Shown piece by piece: positions 20,843 through 32,852 of a stretch of 64,000 nucleotides of DNA. Within the stretch, counting starts at the first letter, position 1. Every line of letters starts with the position of its first letter. Origin of the DNA: Amorphophallus konjac (lineage: Eukaryota > Streptophyta > Magnoliopsida > Alismatales > Araceae); NCBI GenBank assembly GCA_022559845.1, contig CM040123.1, positions 320,955,933-321,019,932 of the forward strand, given 5' to 3'. Below the pieces are notes generated by a model, which saw only the letters and a list, made by a program, of their open reading frames with translations, did not search any database and had not been told where the DNA came from. The position numbers were made by a program, and so were the translations under genes.

Positions 20843-22244
20843 GTACATATCTATGCATATATGATCCGACGGAAACATCTGGACTTGCAAAAGGGAGGGG
20901 ATGAGCGAGCATCAAAATCGGGTTTCATGGAGAGACGAACGGGGGAGAAGAAACCAGAGCCACTACGGGCTGAATATTGAGGGGGATTGGGGCATCAAGA
21001 TCTCCCAAAGGGGAGTTTTCCTTTCATTCCACCATAGACCGAACTCCGATTACATTGAAAGGGAATACGAAGACAAAGGTCTACATATGAAGATCACCAA
21101 AAGGAAATCAAAGGGGCAGAAGGGAATGCAAAGACAAAGGGGGGAGAAGAGCTCTCTTCCCCTCACCTCTCCTTCTTTCTTTCACCCTCTTCTCTCTCTT
21201 CACACTTCGGAGTAGGGCTTCGCCGCTAGTAGAGCGTTCCTCCTCTTTTTTTTGCTTCTTGCCTGGGGCTTGTACTTATAGGGAGTGCAGGGAAGCAAGC
21301 TTCCCATTTCTATGGCTTTTTGTTCTGTTCGTAGTTGCCGTTGCTGACGTTGCTGGGGTCACCGTGTCGAATGCCGCTGTCGTGGACGTCACCTCTGCCG
21401 CGGCTACAGTGTGACCGGGAGAGGGGCAGAGGCATGGCCTCCTCCTTCGCTGGCATATCCACCGCGAGCCACGTTGCTTTCATCATTTGCAGGAGAATGG
21501 GCGGCCGCTCGACGGAATGAACGTTTGGCGGTGCAGGGCTCAAGAACTTCCATTCACGACATATGCTTGGTTGCCCGTTGGATCGAGGCGGAAGTTTTAG
21601 CCATTTTAGGTAGGTCGTCAACGTGCTGTTCACAGGAAATAGGGGACCGCATTGATGACGGGATGGCTTCACTGCACGCCGGAGAAGCGCTTCAGAGAGC
21701 AGAAGTAAGAGGTTAAAACGGCGCCATATTCAAAGGGGCGCCGTTTTAAGCATCAAAGGGGGAGGCCTCGAGCGCGCCATGTAGCTAAACAAAAGAAAGG
21801 GGCGCACCGTTTTAAGAGGGGGGCGCACCGTTTTAAGGCCCCTTCGTGCCGTTTTAAGCACTAAATAGATTCTTCTCGAAGTTGCGGCCATTTTATGTGA
21901 ATGTCGACATTCCCGGAAGGTTCCGGTTGCTATGTATGACCTCTACAATGTTCCGTTCGCAGCCTTTGGGGCTCGGTCCCAGACTCTGCGTGACTTTCGG
22001 TGCACGTCGGGCTGTGTCGAGTTCCCGACTCTTCTTCGATTCGGCTCTCGGCACGGCCGGCTGTAGAGTTGTGGTTGTATCTTCCGCCCGGGGGGCTCCC
22101 TCATCGGATAGTGGACCACCAAGCGAGTCCTCATCCTGATCGGGCAAGGCATGAGGTTTATTTGGCATTTCCGTCTTCGGCTTGCTCTCGAGTGTCGAGA
22201 CGTGCATGCCGTATGACCATCATCGACATTTTTCGACGTCCACA

Positions 22245-22258
22245 AATGCCCCCCACTC
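22245..22258 (-). other. Polypurine tract of element B
   Basis: GAGTGGGGGGCATT on the minus strand ends directly at the LTR start (22244). Confidence 0.6.
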
Positions 22259-22576
22259 GCGGGTGGCGCAAGCGAGGGATGAGTGTGCGGGGCTCGCGAG
22301 TGTAGAGTTCTTCGACAGGACGCCTGTTCTTCCGAGCCAGTGGGATGCTAGTCCGGTGCGAATTCACGGTTAAGCGCTCACTCCTTCAGCGAAGGGATGA
22401 GGGGATCGTTTCACCGCATATGCACACAGACCGACATATCTGAGTGGAGGTTTGGTCGTCGGCATGGCAGAGTGCCGAAGCAAGAAGGAGGGGTTCAAGT
22501 TTCTCCGACTTGGACGAAAAGTCCAGATCGGATCGCACGGCAGAGGCCCCAGAAAGGCGTTAGGCACCGTTAAAGG

Positions 22577-24240
22577 TGGTTCGTTGACACTGGGATTGCA
22601 TCAACGCAAGGATTTCAATCTTCTTCTGACCCAGACGAAAGGTCTAAATCGGAGCTTTCGACGAGGGTGCCGCATAAAGTGGATTCGTCAATGCTGGGAT
22701 TACATCAACGCAAGGATTTCAATTTTCTTCCGACCCAGACGAAAGGTCTAAATCAGAGCTTTCGGCGAGGGTACCGCATAGAGTGGATTCGTCAATGCTG
22801 GGATTGCGTCAACGCAAGGATTTCAGTTTTCTTCCAACCCAGAAGAAAGGTCTAAATTGAAGCTTTCGGCGAGGGTGCCGCATAAAGTGGATTCGTCAAT
22901 GCTGGGATTGCATCAACGCAAGGATTTTAGTTTTCTTCCGACCCAGACGAAAGGTCTAAATCGGAGCTTTCGGCGAGGGTGCCGCATAAAGTGGATTCGT
23001 CAATGCTGGGATTACATTAACGCAAGGATTTTAGTTTTCTTCCAACCCAGACGAAAGGTCTAAATTGGAGCTTTCGGCGAGGGTGCCGCATAAAGTGGAT
23101 TCGTCAACGCTGGGATTGCATTAACGCAAGGATTTTAGTTTTCTTCCAACCCAGACGAAAGGTCTAAATTGGAGCTTTCGGTGAGGGTGCCGCATAAAGT
23201 GGATTCGTCAACACTGGGATTGCATTAACGCAAGAATTTTAGTTTTCTTCCAACCCAGACGAAAGGTCTAAATTGGAGCTTTCGGCGAGGGTGCCGCATA
23301 AAGTGGATTCGTCAATGCTGGGATTGCATTAACGCAAGGATTTTAGTTTTCTTTCAACCCAGACGAAAGGTCTAAATTGGAGCTTTCGGTGAGGGTGCCG
23401 CATAAAGTGGATTCGTCAATGCTGGGATTGCATTAACGCAAGGATTTTAGTTTTCTTCCGACCCAGACGAAAGGTCTAAATCGGAGCTTTCGGTGAGGGT
23501 GCCGCATAAAGTGGATTCGTCAATGTTGGGATTGCATTAACGCAAGGATTTTAGTTTTCTTCCGACCCAAACGAAAGGTCTAAATCGGAGCTTTCGACGA
23601 GGGTGCCAAGTAAGGTGGATTCGTCAATGCTGGGATTGCATTAACGCAAGGATTTTAGTTTTCTTCCAACCCAGACGAAAGGTCTAAATTGGAGCTTTCG
23701 GCGAGGGTGCCGCATAAAGTGGATTCGTCAATGCTGGGATTGCATTAACGCAAGGATTTTAGTTTTCTTCCAACCCAGACGAAAGGTCTAAATCGGAGCT
23801 TTCGGCGAGGGTGCCAAGTAAGGTGGATTCGTCAATGCTGGGATTGCATTAACGTAAGGATTTTAGTTTTCTTCCAACCCAGATGAAAGGTCTAAATTGG
23901 AGCTTTCGGCGAGGGTGCCGCATAAAGTGGATTCGTCAATGCTGGGATTGCATTAACGCAAGGATTTTAGTTTTCTTCCAACCCAGACGAAAGGTCTAAA
24001 TTGGAGCTTTCGGCGAGGGTGCCGTATAAGGTGGATTCGTCAATGCTGGGATTGCATCAACGCAAGGATTTCAGTTTTCTTCCGACCCAGACGAAAGGTC
24101 TAAACCGGAGCTTTCGGTGAGGGTGCCGCGTAAGGTGGATTCGTCAATGCTGGGATTGCATTAACGCAAGGATTTCAATTTTCTTCCGACCCAGACGAAA
24201 GGTCTAAATCGGAGCTTTCGGCGAGGGTGCCACGGAGGGA
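22577..24240. repeat. Tandem array: sixteen 104-bp units in the 3' region of element B
   Basis: Units begin at 22577, 22681, 22785 and so on to 24137, always exactly 104 bp apart, with no insertion or deletion across 1664 bp. The unit start GGATTCGTCAATGCTGGG is well conserved. Units differ by point changes only, and two (from 23617 and 23825) are preceded by CAAGTAAGGT in place of CATAAAGT, a shared variant suggesting block amplification. Diverged single units flank the array at about 22480-22575 and 24390-24510. Because 104 is not a multiple of three, the short frames through it are not genes. It lies between integrase and 3' LTR, where Tat elements are known to spawn satellite repeats. Confidence 0.95.
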
Positions 24241-24253
24241 ACACTAAGGAACC

Positions 24254-24358
24254 ACTTCTTTCTTATTCTTATTCTTTTTCTTTTTTTCTTCTTTTTCTTC
24301 TCTTTCTTTTTCTCTTTTCTCTTTTTTCTTTCTTTCTTTCTTTTCTTTTCTTTTTTTT
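24254..24358 (-). repeat. Homopurine tract between pol and tandem array
   Basis: About 105 bases are almost pure C and T on the plus strand, hence A/G on the element's coding strand (GAAA-rich). It could form triplex DNA or act as an extra polypurine primer. It may equally be a simple-sequence expansion. Confidence 0.6.
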
Positions 24359-24525
24359 GATGATCACGGTGGGACCGGATCACAAAGGTATGATAGTATC
24401 GTCGACATTGGGTTTATATCAACGCAATGGAATCAGGTTTAACCGGCTTAGGCGGAAGGTCTGAGCCATGTTACTCGGTTGAGGCCTCGGAGGGCCACGG
24501 GTGCCGAGTTGAGTTTTCGGGTTCT

Positions 24526-27500
24526 TTATGTAAAAAGCTTCATGACGGAATCCTCCTCATTGTGGGGTATTGGTTTCAGTTGATCGCCGAGCTGGGGAAG
24601 CGGCGCATGGTATAGCTTCAAGTGTTTCCCATTGAGTGGTGGGAATTGAATTTCCCCCCGGTGGTTGACGATGACATAAGCACCGCCTTCATAGACTTTC
24701 TGGACCACATAAGGTCCTGTCCAGTTTTCATTCAATTTGCCTTTGGGGTTGGCCGCCATGACTTCTCTTCACTTGACCATGACTAGGTCTCCCTTCTTGA
24801 ATTCACGTTCTTTGACGAGTTTGTCAAAGGCGCGGGTCATACGGGCCCGGTAGACTTGTATGTTCTGCTGGGCTCTGAGCCGTCGTCCTTCTAGATCGGA
24901 GAGCTCCTCCAGTCTTCTTTCTATATTGGCTTGGCCATCTTTGACTAATTCGTGCTGGATCGCCACCTGTAGTGAGGGTATCTCCAGCTCTATCGGGACG
25001 ACCGCTTCTGAGCCGTACACCAAGGAGAATGGTGAGCAACCCGTGGGGGTCTTGTACACGGTGCGATACGCCCATAGTGCTTCATACATCCTGTCTTCCC
25101 AATCCTTCTTGCTAGAGCTGACTGTCTTGGCAAGAAGTGTGCATAGTGTCTTGTTGAAGGCTTCCGCTAACCCGTTTACCTGTGGATTATACGGAGTGGA
25201 CGTCCTCCAATCAATCTTAAATTTATCGGCCAATCTGTAGACCTTTTGGTTTCGGAAGTGGCTTCCATTGTCGGAGACAATTCGATCGGGCACGCCGAAT
25301 CGGAATATGATATTTCGACGGACGAATCTGGCTACGATTTCTCCCGTCACTTCTCTTAGAGCCACAGCTTCCGCCCAGCGAGAGAAGTAATCTGTTGCTG
25401 CTAGAATGTATTTGCATCCCGACGAAGATGCGGGGAGCGGGCCCACAACATTAGTACCCCATTGAGCAAAAGGCCAACTGGGAGTCGTTGGATGCAAATG
25501 AGCTGGAGGTCTTCTTGGTATTGCAGCATGTTGCTGGCATTTATGACATGACTTAGCATAGCTGCAACAGTCATCGAATATAGTTGGCCAGTAATATCCC
25601 AACTTCTTGACTTCAATTTTCATCTTTGGCCCAACCTGGTGAGCACCAGCCGACCCGGCATGAACTTCCTTCATGACCATCCAAGCCTCCTCCATGGATA
25701 TACATCGGAGGAGCACCTTTCTTCCGACATCAGCCACGGTTCGGAACAGAGTTCCATTTCTGACTTCATAAGAATCTTTTTTTCTGATCAATTTGATCCT
25801 TTCTTCCCTCTGGTTGGGCAATTCTTGGTGTTCAAACCATTTCATTAGGGGTTCCCTCCAATCGGGAGAGTTAGTTGTTTCTGCTGTCGCAGCTTCATAT
25901 TCTTCTTCGTCACCTGGCTCCTCTATCATGCTGGGGACCTGGCGCCTGTTTATGACTGTTATGTTGAGGGATTCGCCCGGCAGGGCCGCCAGTGAGCTTG
26001 CTAATTTTGCTAGTGCATCAGCCTGGGCATTCTGGCTTCGAACGACATGGCCTACTTCAATGAAGTAGAACCACCCCATCAGCTTCTTCGCCTTGGCGCA
26101 ATACGAAAGTAACCCGGGCTTCCGGACGTCGAACTCTCCTTGTATCTGCTTGAGAATCAACATAGAATCACCAAACACCTGCATCATTCGGATCTCCATG
26201 TGGAGGGCTATCTGAAGACCAATAATCAAGGCCTCATATTCTGCTTCATTGTTCGTGCACGGTTTGTTGATCGAACATGATGTATGCAACACTTCTCCTT
26301 CTGGGGATTTGAGGACGATGTCTGCTCCAGCCCTTATCCTCGCATGCCCTGATTGAGATGTTTCAGTTCTGGATGCTCCGTCGAAGTATAACTGCCATAT
26401 GGCTTGACGGACTTGGTCCACTTCTAGTGTTTCATCCTCCGGAAGTTCCGTGACAAGCGGGAAATTCTCAGGCACAGGGTGTGCCGCAAAGAAATCTGCT
26501 ATCGCCTGGCCTTTAATAGCCTTTTGCGGCACATATGTAATATCGAATTCCATCAAAATGACGGCCCACTTCCCCAGTCGCCCTTTCAGCGCCGGCTGGG
26601 ACAAGAGATGTTTGGCTGGATCGGCCCTTGATATCAGTTGTATTTCATGCGAGAGCATGTAATGTCTCATTTTCTTGGCCGCAAAGACCAAGGCAAGACA
26701 GACTTTCTCGATCGGGGTATACTTTGCTTCTGCCCCGACCAGTCTTCGACTGAGGTAATAAAGTGCCTGCTCCTTTCCCTCATCGTTGTTTTGAGCCAAC
26801 ATTGCCCCGAGTGAACATTCGGTGGTGACTATGTAGAGAATTAGCGGCCGCCCTTTGACAGGTGCCCCCAGCACAGGTGGGGTCTTCAAGTATTCCTTTA
26901 GCTTATCAAAAGCCTTATGGCATTCTTGATTCCAGTCGAATGGCGCATCTTTCATCATCAGCTTATGAAATGGTTGACATCGCCCGGACAGGTTGGAGAT
27001 GAACCTGCGGATATAGGCCAATCGGCCCTGCAATGATCGCAGTTCTGTCAAGTTCTTTGGAGGCGGTAGCTCCTGAATGGCCTTTATCTTGGAGGGGTCT
27101 ATTTCAATCCCCCTATATCGGACAATGAAGCCCAGAAACTTCCCACTAGAAACGCCGAAGGCGCACTTCAACGGGTTCATCTTCAGCTCGTATTGTCGGA
27201 GCCTTTGAAATATAACCCTGAGGTCACTCAGGTGATCTTCTTTCTTTTTGGTCTTGACAACCAAGTCGTCGATGTAGCATTCGACCTTGTCATAGAGCAA
27301 TTCATCAAATATCTTGGTCATCGCCCTTTGATAAGTGGTGCCAGCATTCTTGAGGCCAAAAGGCATCCTTTTATAGTGAAATATCCCCTTGGGTGACCGG
27401 AAAGCCGTATGAATTCTATCATGCTCGGCTATCCATATCTGGTTGTATCCGGACGACCCATCCATGAAAGATAAGGTTTCATGGCCAGTGGTGGCATCGA

Positions 27501-27639
27501 TCATGACTTCAGTGATGGGCACCGGGAAATCATCTTTCGGACAAGCCTTGTTCAGGTCTCGGAAGTCCACACATATCCAGATCTGGCCGTTCTTCTTCTT
27601 GACGGGCACAATATTGGCCAGCCAGGTGGTATACTGGTT
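24526..27639 (-). pseudogene. Element B pol: reverse transcriptase, RNase H, integrase
   Basis: The longest open frame in the window (27609-24769, 946 codons) encodes the reverse transcriptase palm and thumb, with PFGLKNAG near residue 84 and the catalytic YIDDLVVK near residue 115. A degenerate Gypsy RNase H follows, then a second archaeal-type RNase H starting LYFDGASRT with NNEAEYEAL. This double RNase H marks the Tat lineage. Integrase follows with the HHCC finger (residue about 665-705), Asp in ATDYFSRW, Asp in SDNGSHF and Glu in NGLAEAFNKT. A TGA at 24769-24771 (apparently CGA before mutation) cuts off the last 80 residues, which hold the NWTGPYVVQKVY motif and end at 24526. A TAA at 27640-27642 separates this frame from the start of the reverse transcriptase domain in the same frame upstream. 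Two point changes thus suffice to explain its inactivity. Confidence 0.92.
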
Positions 27640-29739
27640 TTATGCTACGAAGTCGACGTCTATGAGCTTGTCGACTTCCTTGCAAACTTGGCTTATCAGT
27701 TCTGGCCTCATTCGCCGGGGTGGCTGCTTCACTGGTTCGGCCTTGGGGTCAATGGCCAACATATGCTGGGTAATCGTCGGGTTGAGGCCCGGCATTTCTT
27801 TGTAGTTCCAAGCAAAACAGTCTCGGAACTCTTGTAGGAGCTTGATGTATCGCTCTCTTTCTTCTGGGAGAAGGAGGGCGCTGAGGAATGTTGGTCTGGG
27901 GTCATCTTTTGTACCCAGATCCACTTCGATTAGCTCATCAACAGTGGCTTGGCCACCATCTTCTATCTCCGGGGGAGCCGGTTGCAAGTCGATGAAGCCT
28001 TCATCGTCTTCTTCAGCCTCGAGGGCATCATAGATGTCTTCTTGTACCACCCCGCTCAGTGGCAGGGCTTCATCATCTTCTTTCCCTGGTTCGGGAACTG
28101 GTGTCGATATCGGCGTTATGGCTTCTGGGCAACTTAAAGATTGGTCCGTGGGTGAAACACCCTCAGGAGTAGTGGGGGGCTTTTCAGCTTTCTGCTCCCG
28201 TGGACTATCATTGGAAGTCGTGGCGACCTTATTGGTGATGGACTCCCAACATCTGCAGGGGGCATCGGCTTTCGGCTCTTCCTGCATCATTGTATAGGGC
28301 TTCGAGGTGCCTCCTGGCACAAAGGGGCGCAGGCTCTCTTCATGGTCTTCTTGATAATTATCATAGACCGGATTCATGGGGCCTTCATCCAGAGGGGTTA
28401 AAAGGGGTGCTTCACTGGCTTCCGGACATCTTCCATCGGCGGGGCTTGCGACCTCTGTGAGCAAAGAGATCATGTGGACCCCGTTTCTATAAGTGACCAC
28501 GTCATGCGGACGCGGTGGGTACACTTCACATTTTCCTAGCCTTAGTTCGCCCTTCCTGATTAGGCCTTGAGCGATATTTTTGAATACATAACAATTTTTG
28601 ATAGGATGCCCCAGCACCCGATGATAAGGACAGAACTCGGGGTCGTCGCTTCGTTCGACATCCTCTGGCCTTTTGGATTCTGGCAAGGTAATCTTGCCAT
28701 AACGACAAGCCCATTCAAAAATCCTCCGAGTTTTATGTCTCGGGAAGGAATAAGGCCTCCTCATTTTCTCTCGCAATGAGGCCGGTTGATTGGTTGAAGG
28801 ATTGGCTACCTCCTTTGTCTTCTCCTTCGAATGCCCAGAAGTGCTGAAGTTGACACCTCCGGGTTTGTTTTCTTGTCTTGCCAGGGTGATGGCAGGATGG
28901 TATTTTGCCAGGAAGGCTTCAATATCAGCCGCTATCATGGCCAACTGATCAAGGGAGTGGACGTTAAGGCCGACCATCCGCTGCTGAATATCCTTCTTTA
29001 GACTTTCCCCGCAAGCCCAAGTGGCAACCTCGTGGCTTAACGGGGACATGCATCTCACATAGAGGCTTCTCCACTTTCTGATGTAGTCCAGGACGGGCTC
29101 ATCATCTTCTTGCCTGTGGCTGTAGAGTTCTGCCCTGGTCACGAGGAAGTGCTCCGGGCTTGAGTGACTGTATTGCTGAGGGAGGATGTCCCCTGCTGGG
29201 TCAAACCAGCGCATACTTATTTCGGCTAGGTGCTCCTCCAGCCTTTCAATTTCCTGATGTAACCCGCCGAGCAGTGAGGGCGAGGTGGAGTCAGGCTGAG
29301 GGAAATCTGCTTCAGGACGTCTTTCACCGGACGGGCCTGTGACCTCTGCGAGGAGGGAAACCACATGGACTCCCTTTTCACAGACACCTGCTTCATGGGG
29401 TTGTGGGGGCTTCACCTCATAATCCTCCATCTTCAATTCTCCTCTCTTGATCAGGTTCTGGGCGATATCCTTGAAGACATAGCAATCTTCTATAGGGTGG
29501 CCAAGGATTCGATGGTAGAGGCAAAATTTAGGGTCATCACTCCTTGTAGCATCCTCTGGCCTTTTGGGCTTTGGCAAGGTAACCCTGCTATAGTGGCAAG
29601 CCCATTTAAAGATCTCCCGAGTTTTATCCCTTGGGAAGGAATAAGGCTTCTTCATCTTCTCCTGCAATGTGAGGACTCGTTCCGCCGGCCGGCTAGTTGA
29701 AGGACCGGCTATTTCTTTCGCCTTCCTCCTTGAGTGCAT
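27640..29739 (-). pseudogene. Element B: extra gag-like modules fused to the start of reverse transcriptase
   Basis: An open frame of 699 codons carries two zinc knuckles of the CX2HX4HX4C type (CLYHRILGHPIEDC at about 29482-29523; CPYHRVLGHPIKNC at about 28591-28632). Between them is a capsid-like segment (RAELYSHRQEDDEPVLDYIR) at about 29215-28880. The two knuckle blocks and their flanks (PYSFPR-KTR; HMISLLTEV or HVVSLLAEV) are clear duplicates about 890 bp apart. The last 100 residues are the N-terminal part of reverse transcriptase (ending DVDFVA). A third, canonical capsid-knuckle set lies upstream at 33343-32550. Gag modules between protease and reverse transcriptase are not the usual order, so this looks like tandem duplication or recombination between relatives. 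Confidence 0.75.
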
Positions 29740-29772
29740 AAAAGCACTAAAGTTGGTGGTCGGGGACTGATT

Positions 29773-30540
29773 CTACCATCTTTCCGTGGTGGCATAGGGG
29801 CCCCACGGGTTCATGGATGTGCCCTGCCGGAGGTGGATACCCTCGGTAAGACCGGACAGTAGTTCGATCATTTTGGCCAAATGCGCCTTCAACATCTCGA
29901 TCTCCTGCTGCTGCTCATAACATATTGCGAGCATAACAGGGTCACAAAGGGAGAAGTCTGGAGTGTAGCTTGGACTACTATCTTCTGTTCTGACATCGAG
30001 TGGAGGTAGTAGCGCCCCGCCACCGTGACTATCTGGGAGTGGTGCCTCGGAAGTGGATGGTACCCCCCCTATATCCCTGCTTGGAGGTGGGTTCTGGAGG
30101 AACACTTCTTCATCTTGAGCTTTGTCGGCTGAAGGCATATGCTGCTCTTTGCTCTTGGTTTCTAGTGCATCTGTGTCTTCTGGGGGACCGTTGCCAACTA
30201 GAGCTGAGACGGCTATCATGTTTGTTTCATAGAGTTCTTCTGCTGAGAAACCCAAACCAGGGTGCTGGGTAATCTTCAGGAGTTCCCTATCCAGGTTCGG
30301 TGGATACCACAGCTTCTTGAACATTTGATTCCGAATTTTGGTCTGAAAGAAGGGCAGCTGTTGCCCTCTAGCCATTTTCACCACTCTGTCGGATATATCC
30401 GGAAGTCCCATGATTGGGCCGACCGGGTCACGGATTTCTTCGGGGAATTTACAATCATCATCCCCTTTCACTGGATGTTCATCAGCTACATAGAACATCG
30501 TAGGTGGGCCCTCTGGGTTGGGCACCTCCCAGATCTTCAA
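29773..30540 (-). pseudogene. Element B: linker frame with start of a second gag-like unit
   Basis: A 255-codon frame. Its C-terminal half contains QQQEIEMLKAHLAKM, which matches the QEIERLEEHLAEI segment preceding the capsid part downstream and the QEIEALKRQ segment of the canonical gag near 33930. It therefore seems to open a second gag unit whose capsid part is lost. The N-terminal half (VPNPEGPPTMFYVADEHPVKG) is of unknown origin. It is in a different frame from both neighbours. Confidence 0.5.
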
Positions 30541-30560
30541 GAATTCGACTGTTTGACAGT

Positions 30561-31580
30561 CTAAATCTGTGGGTGGCTTCGTGTCCCTGGAGGGACCTTC
30601 ACATACCCGGGTAAATCCTCGAGCTTCGGCACTCCTGTCTCGAGGTAAATATTGGAGGGGATGGCTCGAACCACGCCTTCAACTTTAGAAATGTGTGACA
30701 CTTCCTGCGGTGCCACATAGTCAGGCGGTGGTGGAGGGAACCAGTCGTCGTCCTCTGCTATCTCCTTTTCTTTGCTTTGAGTCGGCTGGGGATTCTGCTT
30801 CGGCTCCTCCATGTAAAGTGCAGCATCGAGCAGGTGGCATTCAAACACCTCGAAGGGGTGTAAGTCTGCGAATATTCTTTCTTCTTTTCCATTCCGGAAG
30901 TACTTAATGCACTGGTGCAGGGTCGAAGACACTACCCGATTCTGATGCAGCCACGGTCGGCCGAGCAATGCTTTATATGTGGTATCGGAGTTGATGACGT
31001 GGAACTGCACTTTGGTGGTGAAGTCTCCTAGTGACAGCTCGAACTCTGCTACACCCATGGGAACTTCAGACTTCTGGTTGAACCCAGTTATCTTCATATC
31101 CCTGACCTTGATCAGGTGCACATTGAAGTAATGTTTCTGGTAAACCTGGTAGGAGAGTATGTTTACTGCTGCCCCTGTATCGACCAAGATCCTGTTTATA
31201 GGCTGGCCGTTCAACTGCCCCCTCATGTACAAGGGTCTATTGTGGCTGACCGAAGGAAAGAGCATGTCTTCTTCGGTGAAGGTGATGGTTGTTCCCAACT
31301 GCATCTCAGCAAAACAGCTTTCATAATGCGCCGGGGTTTGCAGAGCCGCAATGACAGCCTGCCTGGTTTCCTCATCCAGGGAGAGTATCTCCCAGACACT
31401 GAATCTTGCTGGGATTCTTTTCAATTGTTTCAATATCCGAGTGCCGGCTCGGACGTTAGCTAACTTGCCATGTTCTGGTGCCGGAGGAGTCGGCGGGGAA
31501 GATAGTTTATCTTCTTCGGAGGCCGCCCGGCTCCGGCTTGCTTGGTCGACTGGTTCTTTCATTTGCATGGGCTGGGCCAC
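30561..31580 (-). pseudogene. Element B protease (retropepsin) domain
   Basis: This frame of 339 codons encodes the aspartic protease that would cut the polyprotein. The active-site motif is LVDTGAAVNIL (near residue 135). A hydrophobic strand (VQFHVI) and the ALLGRPWLHQ motif follow at the normal spacing of a retropepsin monomer. Upstream residues form the usual Pro/Glu-rich linker after the zinc knuckle; downstream residues are acidic. The frame is open but has stops on both sides relative to gag and pol. Confidence 0.85.
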
Positions 31581-31664
31581 AGGGGCGGGCCCCTCATCAT
31601 CTTTATTCGCCAGAGGGGGCGTTCCCGAGGTGGAGGCAAGAGTGCTCTTGGCCTTGGACCCGGG

Positions 31665-32852
31665 CTATTGGTATGGTTGTTTGCACTTCTTTGCGAGCAA
31701 AAATTCGGCGAACGAGGGTACCACTTCGCCTGCTGCATCTTCAGGGTAGAGGCCCGATGGAGGTGGGATTGCTGCGCCCTTCACTTCAGGTTCGGGGATT
31801 TGGTATGGCCGCTCGCCCCTGAATATAATATTATGATTGGCTGGGGGCAGACGTCCCCACCTTCTCCCAGACCTGGTGACATATTGGGAAGTAGAGGCCT
31901 CGGCTTGGTTTGCCTCGACAGGCGTGAAGCATATTTCTTCCTCTCCCTCCTCTTCGGCCATATTGAATAAGGCCGACAAGGTATTGCAAGACAAAATGTT
32001 GCATTTTATTTTATTCTTCAGCTTCTTCTTCTTTTTCTTCTTCTCTTCTTTTACAGCTGGAAGCTGTTCTCGGGGAGGTTCATCCCATATGCCGGTTTCT
32101 TGTGTTTCGGCTTCAGCTTCTTCAGCCAATTTTAGGGATTCAAAATGTTCCCAAGGGACATATTCCTTCAGCTGCACTGGCTGGATCTTGGGTTGTTCAT
32201 ATTCTTCTAACCCGTCAATGACCGCCTGCAGCCGTTTAACTGTCGGGCCGACTTGCGTGTGCATCCGCAACAAGAGTGGCTTTTTCCTGTTGTCAGTCAT
32301 TCTTCGGAGGACCAACTGAGGAGCAGTTTCATACCAAACCGGGGTTACAGCTGGTGGTGGTGGCTGAGGCGTGACGCCATGAATTCGGACTCCCGGGGTA
32401 GGGCGGGATGTCGACTTTCTTCTTGTCTTCTTTGGCACCATCTGCCAATCTCCCTGGTTCTCTGCGGGAGTGAGAACAAATGCCTCATAGGTGTGCTTTG
32501 TACAAGTATCTGACACTTCTTCGGGCAGTTGTTGGTATAAGGATATCATATTTACGGTTGCCCCCATTACCGGCATCTCATGTGGGCGGGGCGGGTCCAC
32601 CTTGTGTTCGCCCATCTGGAGCTCTCCCTTCTTGATCATGCCTTCAATGATGTCTTTGAAGACGTAACAATCTTCGAGGGTGTGCCCAAGCATCTGATGG
32701 TACGGGCAAAATCGAGGATCATCTTTCCTCTTGATGTCACCGGGTCTCTTCGGCTCCGGGAGAGTAATTTTGTTATATTTGGTGGCCCACTCGAAGATGA
32801 CCCGGGTCTTCTCCTTCGGGAAGGAGTAAAGTTTCTTCATTCTTGACCGCAA
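31665..32852 (-). pseudogene. Element B gag: zinc-knuckle part
   Basis: Frame of 395 codons. The N-terminus carries KLYSFPKEKTRVIFEWA followed by the knuckle CPYHQMLGHTLEDC (about 32713-32668), where gag binds RNA. The rest is a variable, charged linker with a lysine run (near 32040), ending at 31665 before the protease frame. The upstream capsid frame ends at 32837 in another phase, so one frameshift separates the two. Confidence 0.75.

Larger units (their letters stand above)
18852..22244 (-). mobile_element. 3' LTR of element B
   Basis: The LTR starts (minus strand) TGTGGACGTC and ends CCACA. A TATAAGTA box lies on the minus strand near 21275-21285. It contains several short structured repeats listed separately and no coding sequence. 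It is about 45 bp longer than the other copy, from different minisatellite copy number. Confidence 0.93.

Noticed and set aside
20366..20890. Minus-strand frame of 174 codons repeated at 36866-37390
   Set aside because: Both copies lie in the LTRs of element B and have no domain; a frame conserved in two copies of an LTR is expected from their common origin.
22452..23063. Short plus-strand frames encoding a repeated Arg-rich peptide
   Set aside because: They are readings of the 104-bp repeat, shift frame from unit to unit and have no start or context of their own.
22577..24240. Regular 104-bp repeats reminiscent of a CRISPR array
   Set aside because: The whole unit is conserved, there are no variable spacers, and the array lies in a plant retrotransposon between integrase and LTR.
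31478..31970. Overlapping plus-strand frames within element B gag
   Set aside because: Mirror frames of GC-rich gag linker, without motifs; the gag and protease frames on the minus strand are convincing.
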